A stretch of 48,043 nt of DNA from assembly GCF_040605455.1 (NCBI RefSeq), contig NZ_JBEXCV010000060.1, positions 1 through 48,043 on the forward strand. The letters run 5' to 3'. This document shows, piece by piece, positions 7,486-12,529 of this stretch; position 1 is the first letter of the stretch, and every line of letters begins with the position of its first letter. The notes beneath the pieces are model-generated. The model had not been told where the DNA came from. It saw only the letters and a list, made by a program, of their open reading frames with translations, and did not search any database. The translations under genes and the position numbers were made by a program. The DNA comes from Embleya sp040605455 (lineage in GTDB: Bacteria > Actinomycetota > Actinomycetes > Streptomycetales > Streptomycetaceae).

Positions 7486-8355
7486 CTATCCCTGCCGGGC
7501 CTTCGCGGCGAGGTGGATAGGTGATATGCGTCCTCCATTGTCTGTTTTCCCGACGTTGTGCGTTCTGGCCAGCGACATTCGGGCGCGCCCGAAGGCCGTT
7601 GCCCGCATCGGTCTCGGCCGAAGAGGCTTTGCCCAGGTCGACCGCAAGGCACGAAGTCGCGTGTCCTGCCCTCGTACGGTTTCCAGCAGCACGTCGGGAG
7701 CACGCAGTACACCCGCGAGAAGGGCGCATTCGGCACAACAAGTGGTGAATTCCCGCTGCCTGGACGGCCGACCCAGTGCCGTGCCCCTCACACCGATGGC
7801 TACTACTGCCTCTGGGCCTATCCCTGAAGGTTTCCAAGTAGTCGGGTCAAAGGGCGTTGCACGACCGGCCAAGACATTCAGGCTCGACCACTCGGGAGAA
7901 ATATGCGTAAGGCAATCGTATGGATCGGGCGAGGCGTTGGTAGCCGGGTGCGCCGTGGTCAGGAGCGCGGATGGAGCCGCACACTTCGGCCGGAGCGCGC
8001 GCACAGTGCGGTCGGGGGCGGGGTCCAGGTCCAGGTCCAGGTCCAGGTCCAGGTCCATCATCGCCTCCCGGATACGCTCCGCGAGGTCCGCGTCCTCCCC
8101 GACCAACCGACGCGGCTCGTCGGCGTTGATCCGCCACACCACCCACGCGAAGTCCGAGCGGTGGGTCACGTTTCCGCTCCAGCCCTGGGCCCTGTGCATG
8201 GTGGTCGATACGTCAGGGCTCGTGTGGAGGTCGGTGGCAACGTCGGCGGACAAGGAGACCTGCGGGGCGTACGTGACGTCGGTGAGGACGTGGCCCGATC
8301 GGGATTCACCCGGACGAGCGACCGGTGAACCGTCGACGTCCGGGGTAGGAGACAC
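7486..8355 (-). CDS. Hypothetical, possibly decayed, protein with Asp-Leu repeat
   Basis: From GTG 8355 the minus strand reads with coding-like third-position GC through LTDVTYAPQVSLSADVATDL and HRSDFAWVVWRINADEPRRL to LAERIREAMM, then a run of five Asp-Leu pairs encoded by a hexanucleotide repeat. After that the third-position bias weakens and the frame stays open to 7486. I do not recognise the family. The first 110 codons look like a genuine or recently lost gene; the remainder may be out-of-frame or rearranged sequence. No ribosome binding site is evident at 8355. It lies downstream of the peptide-export operon on the same strand, behind a hairpin, so membership in that operon is doubtful. 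Confidence 0.3.
   Translation of the reverse strand: MSPTPDVDGSPVARPGESRSGHVLTDVTYAPQVSLSADVATDLHTSPDVSTTMHRAQGWSGNVTHRSDFAWVVWRINADEPRRLVGEDADLAERIREAMMDLDLDLDLDLDPAPDRTVRALRPKCAAPSALLTTAHPATNASPDPYDCLTHISPEWSSLNVLAGRATPFDPTTWKPSGIGPEAVVAIGVRGTALGRPSRQREFTTCCAECALLAGVLRAPDVLLETVRGQDTRLRALRSTWAKPLRPRPMRATAFGRARMSLARTHNVGKTDNGGRISPIHLAAKARQG
8022..8057. repeat. Hexanucleotide tandem repeat (GGTCCA)x6
   Basis: Six exact head-to-tail copies of GGTCCA. On the minus strand the copies read GACCTG/GACCTG and would encode alternating Asp and Leu. The length is a multiple of three, so copy-number change would keep frame. Confidence 0.95.
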
Positions 8356-8361
8356 CTTGGG

Positions 8362-8400
8362 CGCGGCACCGGGTCCTCGGGGAAAAAGACCCGGTCCGCG
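8362..8400 (-). terminator. Hairpin downstream of the peptide-export operon
   Basis: CGCGG-C-ACCGGGTC pairs with GACCCGGT-CCGCG around a 12-base loop. It lies about 160 bases past the signal peptidase stop on the minus strand and is a plausible end of the operon. Confidence 0.4.
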
Positions 8401-8560
8401 CCCCGTCACGAACCGCCGCTCCGGCCCAACGCCGGGCGGCCGTTCGGTAAAGCAACTCGCCCATCCAGGTCCGATGAAACCGTACCGACGCTTCCGCGCA
8501 GATGTCAGCGCAATCCCCGCACGACCTGCCGGCCGCAACCACCGGGTCGAGAACGAGACT

Positions 8561-9052
8561 TCACCGACGCTCCAGCAACGTCGTGGGCGCTGACAGCCCC
8601 ATCCGACGCATCACGGTCCCCAGGACCCGGTCCGCCGCGAAGTAGCCCATCTGCCGGGAGTCGAGACTCGCGTCCGGATTGTCGCCGAGCAGGACCAGCT
8701 TCCCCGGTGGCACATGCCGTTCGGGTACCGCGGCCAGCGCCGCCACGCCGTCGCGCGGCACCGGGTCTCCGGGTACCGCGGCCACGCGCTTGATCAACCA
8801 CGTCCGGGTCCGGGCGTCCGAGGCGGATCGTCCGGGCCTGGCGTGCGCGATCACCACGACCCGCCCTGGAGCGGGCCGAGACCCGCGCGTCACGAGCACG
8901 CGATCTCCGTCACGGTACGCGGGCTCCATGCTGGAACCGCGCACGGTGACCGCCACCAACCGCCTGCGCGCCGACACGACGACGAGCATGAACGAGACCA
9001 TGCCGAGGCCCACGAGCACGACCGGCAGCCGTCGTCCGAGCGCCCCGCGCAT
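8561..9052 (-). CDS. Signal peptidase I-like (S26) protease
   Basis: A 163-residue membrane-anchored serine protease of the S26 family. A single N-terminal transmembrane helix (about residues 9-28) is followed by RGSSMEP with catalytic Ser41, then LIKRVAAVPGD with catalytic Lys88, and the conserved GDNPDASLDSRQMGYF box (123-138). It is shorter than housekeeping LepB proteins and lies last in an operon with an exporter and a cysteine-rich peptide. Its ATG overlaps the TGA of the ABC transporter (ATGA), implying translational coupling. I infer that it is a dedicated processing enzyme removing the leader of the peptide encoded at 12131-12313, whose Glu-Ala-Ala-Ala/Cys junction resembles an SPase I site. 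Confidence 0.85.
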   Translation of the reverse strand: MRGALGRRLPVVLVGLGMVSFMLVVVSARRRLVAVTVRGSSMEPAYRDGDRVLVTRGSRPAPGRVVVIAHARPGRSASDARTRTWLIKRVAAVPGDPVPRDGVAALAAVPERHVPPGKLVLLGDNPDASLDSRQMGYFAADRVLGTVMRRMGLSAPTTLLERR

Positions 9053-10956
9053 CAGTGCCCGCCTGTGCGAACGTCATCGCCCAGATACCCGGCCGCTTGG
9101 AGCGTGAACAGCCGGGCGTACTCGCCGTCCAAGGTCATGAGCACGTCGTGGGGGCCCTGTTCCACGATGCGACCGCCGCCCAGCACGACGATGCGGTCCG
9201 CGTCGCGCACCGCACCGAGACGGTGCGAGATCAACAGGCTTGTGCGTCCGGCCCGATAACACGCGAGCGACGCGTGGATCTCGTGTTCGGCCGCCGCGTC
9301 GAGCCCGGCCGACGGCTCGTCCAAGATCATCAGGTCTCGCTCGTCGCCGTGGTCGCGCAGGAACGCGCGTGCCAGGGCGAGGCGTTGCCACTGACCGCCC
9401 GAGAGCATGACACCGGCCTGCGACCGGGCGCCCTCGACATCGTCCTCGACGGTGCCCTCGGCGGCGTCCCCATCGTCGTCCCCGGACGGCGCCGAGAACA
9501 TCCGCGACAGCAGGGTGTCGTAGCCGTGCGGCAGTTGGGCGAGCTTGTCGTGGATACCCGCGCGTCGGGCCGCGTCCCGCAGTCGGATGCCGTCGTCGAG
9601 CGCGGTCAGATCGCCGAGGGCGATGTTCTCCGCCGCCGTCATGTCGTAGTGCATGTAGTCCTGGAACACCGCGCCGATGCGTCGGCGGTACGCGGCGACG
9701 TCCATGTCGCGCACGTCCACGCCGTCCCACAGGATCGCGCCTGCGGTCGGGTCGTGGAAGCGGCACAACAGCTTCACGAGCGTGGATTTGCCCGCTCCGT
9801 TGAGCCCCACGAGCGCGATCACGCTCCCGTGGGGGATGTAGAGGTCGACCCCGCGCAGGATCCACGGATGCCCGTCGGAGTAACGGAACCACACGTCGCG
9901 CAGCTCGATCCCCCCGCGCAGCGCCGTCGCCGGACGAGGTGCGGCGACGACGGGCAGGTCCGGCTCGGCGGTCGTCACCGCGAGGTAGTGGTCGAACATC
10001 AGCAGGGCCTGATGGGTGCGGGCGACCTCCGTCGCGAGCGTGGCCAACGCCGCCTGCACCCCGGCCACCGCCGCGACGAACATCGTCACGCCGCCTACCG
10101 ACAGCACCCCTGAACGCGCCGCGCCGACCGCCCACAGCAGGCCGCCGCCGGAGACGAGCGCCGCGAGCAGCCCCAGTCCGGTCTGGACACGGACCTCGCG
10201 CCGATCCAGAGCTCGCCTGGCGGCATCCGCCGCGCGTCGTTCGGTCAGCATCCGCCCGCGCAGGAACGCGCCGATGCCGAACAGCCGGATCTCCTTGGCC
10301 GCTTCCACGCCGGTGAGCAGGTCGCCATAGAACAACTCGCGCCGCTCGGTGGGGCCGATGTCCCAGAGCATGCGCGAGCGACGCCGCGACAGCGCGATCT
10401 CCGCGAGCAGCACCGGTATGCCGGACACCAGCACGAGTCCGGCCATGACCGGGCCGAGCAGCGCCAACGACCCGAGGAACCCGGTGATCGTGAGCACCGA
10501 GCGGACGACGCCCAGGGCTCCGACCACCGTCTCGTTCGGGTTGTGGCCCACGCTCTGCTGGGCCAGTCGCAGCCGGTCCAGGAAGCCGGGGTCCTCGAAC
10601 CGTCCGAGCCCCACGAACCCGTCCACGGCGGTGAACAGCCGGTCGCGCCCCAGCAGTCCCACCCGTCGGTCCAACTCCGCCCGCAGGTACTCGGTGACCT
10701 GCTGCGTCGCCCCGGCGACGATCCCGGCCGCCGCCAGGCCCGCCGCCAACGCGAGCAACGTCCCCGTGGACGCACCCGCAACCAGGTCATCCAGGAGCAG
10801 CTTTGTCAGGAAGGCGGCGACCACGGGGAGCGCACCGGCCGCCAACGTCAGCAGCACGTACGCCGCGAGCGTCCCGGGGGCGCCCTCGATCGCCAACGAG
10901 CCCGCGGCGAATACCCGGCGTGCGGCGGCCCGGGCCCGCGTCGACAAGTCACTCAT
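9052..10956 (-). CDS. ABC exporter, fused permease and ATPase
   Basis: A 634-residue half-transporter with an N-terminal six-helix exporter domain (about residues 20-320) and a C-terminal nucleotide-binding domain: Walker A GLNGAGKST, Q-loop FQDYMHY, signature LSGGQWQR, Walker B LMILDEPS, and H-loop SHRLG. It lacks an N-terminal C39 peptidase domain, so leader removal must be done by another enzyme, consistent with the adjacent signal peptidase. The NBD has an unusual acidic insertion (about 28 residues, rich in Asp/Glu) just before the signature motif. The ATG at 10956 overlaps the TGA of the thioredoxin-like gene (ATGA). The likely cargo is the six-cysteine peptide of this operon. An ATG-start extension upstream to 11244 is not supported, because that frame overlaps the TlpA-like gene. 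Confidence 0.85.
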   Translation of the reverse strand: MSDLSTRARAAARRVFAAGSLAIEGAPGTLAAYVLLTLAAGALPVVAAFLTKLLLDDLVAGASTGTLLALAAGLAAAGIVAGATQQVTEYLRAELDRRVGLLGRDRLFTAVDGFVGLGRFEDPGFLDRLRLAQQSVGHNPNETVVGALGVVRSVLTITGFLGSLALLGPVMAGLVLVSGIPVLLAEIALSRRRSRMLWDIGPTERRELFYGDLLTGVEAAKEIRLFGIGAFLRGRMLTERRAADAARRALDRREVRVQTGLGLLAALVSGGGLLWAVGAARSGVLSVGGVTMFVAAVAGVQAALATLATEVARTHQALLMFDHYLAVTTAEPDLPVVAAPRPATALRGGIELRDVWFRYSDGHPWILRGVDLYIPHGSVIALVGLNGAGKSTLVKLLCRFHDPTAGAILWDGVDVRDMDVAAYRRRIGAVFQDYMHYDMTAAENIALGDLTALDDGIRLRDAARRAGIHDKLAQLPHGYDTLLSRMFSAPSGDDDGDAAEGTVEDDVEGARSQAGVMLSGGQWQRLALARAFLRDHGDERDLMILDEPSAGLDAAAEHEIHASLACYRAGRTSLLISHRLGAVRDADRIVVLGGGRIVEQGPHDVLMTLDGEYARLFTLQAAGYLGDDVRTGGH

Positions 10957-11504
10957 CGCGCCGCGGCGGCCGATCGGCCCAGGTCGACCCGGTTCGCGGT
11001 GACCACGAGTCGACCCGCGTCGTCCGGGGCCACCCGCAGCAGCGTCGGGTACGACCTGGCCCGGAACGCCCGCCCCAGCGCGTCGTCCGGACCTGCCTCC
11101 ACGACCACCCGTGCGAACGGTGACAGTTCGGCGACGAACGCGGCCGCCTCGCCCGCGTCGCCCACCACCGCGGCCAGCACGCGATCGCGCCCCCCGGGCA
11201 ACGTCCGCGCGTGCTCGACGAAGCGCGGCAGCTTCTCCCGGCACGGTTCGCAGCCCGGCGAGAAGAACGCCACCAGCGTCTCCTCGGCCAGCATCCCCCG
11301 GGTCAAAGGCTCGCCGTCCACCATCGACGTCGAGAATTCGCCGACCTCCTCACCCACCGCCATGTCGAGCGGGTCGCCCGAGCCACCCCCGCTCGACAGC
11401 AGTTCGGCGTGCTCCCGCAGTCGCCTGATCACGCCCAGCGTGAGGACCAGGTCGAGTGCGCACAACGCGCCCACGAGCACCAACGCGACCACCAGGAACG
11501 GCAT
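10953..11504 (-). CDS. Membrane-anchored TlpA-like thioredoxin
   Basis: A 183-residue protein with an N-terminal transmembrane helix (about 3-26) and a periplasm-type (extracytoplasmic) thioredoxin domain with the redox motif FFSPGCEPCREKLP (C85-x2-C88). The cis-Pro region is SYPTLL. A strong ribosome binding site (GAAGGAGAGG) precedes ATG 11504. TlpA proteins exchange disulfides outside the membrane; MauE-type partners relay electrons to them, as in methylamine dehydrogenase maturation (MauD/MauE). Encoded between a MauE-like gene and an exporter, it is likely to form or rearrange disulfides in the cysteine-rich peptide. Its 5' end overlaps the MauE-like frame by 155 bases. Confidence 0.85.
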   Translation of the reverse strand: MPFLVVALVLVGALCALDLVLTLGVIRRLREHAELLSSGGGSGDPLDMAVGEEVGEFSTSMVDGEPLTRGMLAEETLVAFFSPGCEPCREKLPRFVEHARTLPGGRDRVLAAVVGDAGEAAAFVAELSPFARVVVEAGPDDALGRAFRARSYPTLLRVAPDDAGRLVVTANRVDLGRSAAAAR

Positions 11505-12045
11505 CGTCCCTCTCCTTCGTCGACGAGCGGAACAGCGCTTCGATGTCCTCGATTCGGATCACCGTCATACCGACGACGACGCCGGCCGCCGACGCCACCG
11601 CCACCTGGGCCGGTTCGACCCGCCCGCCCGAGGTTGCGAACGCACCGAGGACGGCGATCAGCGTCAGAGTGCCGTTGCGCACCACGTGAAGCCGACCCAT
11701 CGGCTTCCCTCCGGCCCCGAAACAGCGGCACTCGACGTGAGCCCCGCGAATGACGGTCGCTGCGGCGACCGTCGTGAACGCGAACAGGAGGCCGGCGGCG
11801 AGCGCGAATCCCGCGACGCCCGCATGCCACGTCGCGTATTGCCCGGCCAACAGCGGCGGCACCGCCGCCTCGGCCGCCACGACGGCCGCGGCGCACGCAC
11901 GGGCCCACCTGCGGGGCACCGCTTCCACGGCGGCCAGCGCCCGGACGAACGCCGCGTACGATGCCCGGTTGCGCAATTTGCCCACGGCCGCCGCGGCGAA
12001 CACCACGGCGAGCGCCGAGCCACAGGCCACGGCAAGGATTTCCAC
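11350..12045 (-). CDS. MauE/DoxX-family redox membrane protein
   Basis: A 231-residue frame from GTG 12045 (GGGGAGGAG upstream) whose first about 175 residues form four transmembrane helices with the conserved ECRCFG motif (C106, C108), the signature of MauE-like members of the DoxX superfamily. These proteins are thought to pass redox equivalents across the membrane to a MauD/TlpA-type thioredoxin. The frame continues 155 bases into the TlpA-like gene, and the last about 50 residues (arginine- and glycine-rich) look like out-of-frame translation of it. The natural stop has probably been lost or the overlap is genuine. The neighbours argue for a role in disulfide formation in the exported peptide. 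Confidence 0.8.
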   Translation of the reverse strand: MEILAVACGSALAVVFAAAAVGKLRNRASYAAFVRALAAVEAVPRRWARACAAAVVAAEAAVPPLLAGQYATWHAGVAGFALAAGLLFAFTTVAAATVIRGAHVECRCFGAGGKPMGRLHVVRNGTLTLIAVLGAFATSGGRVEPAQVAVASAAGVVVGMTVIRIEDIEALFRSSTKERDDAVPGGRVGARGRVVRTRPGPHAGRDQATAGARRTAVERGWLGRPARHGGG

Positions 12046-12071
12046 GAACCGTCACTCCTCCCCGGGGCGGG

Positions 12072-12111
12072 CGTCGGTCGGGCGCACGCTCGCGCGGCGT
12101 CCCGACCGACG
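12072..12111 (-). terminator. Intra-operon hairpin after the peptide gene
   Basis: An 11-bp perfect inverted repeat (CGTCGGTCGGG at 12072-12082, CCCGACCGACG at 12101-12111, 18-base loop) sits in the 85-base gap between the peptide stop and the MauE start. Such partial terminators or mRNA-stabilising hairpins are common after bacteriocin structural genes and would favour peptide over transport-gene expression. Confidence 0.5.
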
Positions 12112-12130
12112 ACCTATGGGACGAGTACGA

Positions 12131-12313
12131 CTAGAAGCAGCCGCACCGGATGAACGTGTTGGTGCACGAGTCCTTGACCCACGTGTGGTTCCAGCGTGCG
12201 CACCCCGAACCGGGGCCGCCCGTGACGCATACGTAGCCGCAGGCGGCGGCCTCGACCCTGGGCACGAACCGTTCGAGGAGGCCGTTCCCCCACGCCTCGA
12301 TCTTCTTGTACAT
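12131..12313 (-). CDS. Six-cysteine secreted peptide precursor (putative bacteriocin-like)
   Basis: A 60-residue peptide with a textbook ribosome binding site (TCAGGAG, 7 bases before ATG 12313). The N-terminal half (MYKKIEAWGNGLLERFVPRV, then EAAA) is amphipathic and cysteine-free, resembling a leader. The C-terminal 36 residues hold all six cysteines (C25, C29, C38, C50, C57, C59), arranged C-x3-C-x8-C-x11-C-x6-C-x-C and ending in Phe, with GlyGlyProGlySerGly and aromatic residues between. The leader/core junction EAAA-C matches an SPase I Ala-x-Ala site. Co-directional genes encode a MauE/TlpA oxidation pair, an exporter and a signal peptidase, so I infer a secreted peptide with three disulfides. 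No lanthionine, radical-SAM or cyclodehydratase enzymes are present. I cannot name its family. Confidence 0.75.
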   Translation of the reverse strand: MYKKIEAWGNGLLERFVPRVEAAACGYVCVTGGPGSGCARWNHTWVKDSCTNTFIRCGCF

Positions 12314-12410
12314 GTCCACACTCCTGACATGATCGGACCGGGCGCGGGATCCGCCCGGCGGCTGCACGACGGCCGCGGCAAAGAACCGGGCCATCGAGAT
12401 GGCGCCCCTT

Positions 12411-12452
12411 ACGATGCTCGGCCGACCGTGCATAAACCTTGTCCAAACCTTG
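12411..12452 (-). promoter_or_regulatory. SARP-type direct repeat and promoter of the peptide operon
   Basis: On the minus strand CAAGGTTT occurs at 12452-12445 and again at 12441-12434, an exact 8-mer with an 11-bp period, i.e. one helical turn. SARP/AfsR proteins bind heptamer direct repeats with this period overlapping the -35 region. The second copy serves as a poor -35 (AAGGTT), and 18 bases further is a -10-like CATCGT (12416-12411). Transcription would start about 90 bases before the peptide ATG. The AfsR-like regulator is the adjacent upstream gene. Confidence 0.55.
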
Positions 12453-12529
12453 AATCGGCTGGTGGGACAGGCAGCGGGAGTGCTGTGCGGGACGCGGGAA
12501 CCCGGCCGGGCGGGCATGTGATCGTGCCG

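Noticed and set aside
8022..8057. Origin or iteron candidate from GGTCCA copies
   Set aside because: The copies are contiguous hexamers inside a coding-like frame, with no AT-rich unwinding region or replication gene nearby.
8561..12313. Lanthipeptide, thiopeptide or sactipeptide cluster
   Set aside because: No LanB/C/M/KC/L, YcaO, radical-SAM or cyclodehydratase gene is present, and MauE/TlpA point to disulfide chemistry.
12131..12313. Peptide as a canonical bacterial defensin (actifensin-type)
   Set aside because: The end C-x-C-aromatic fits, but the cysteine order and spacing (C-x3-C first) do not match the C...C-x3-C...C...C-x-C defensin pattern.
12131..12517. Longer version of the six-Cys peptide starting at 12517
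   Set aside because: The ATG at 12313 has a perfectly placed AGGAG; the extension would run through the SARP-type repeat and predicted promoter.
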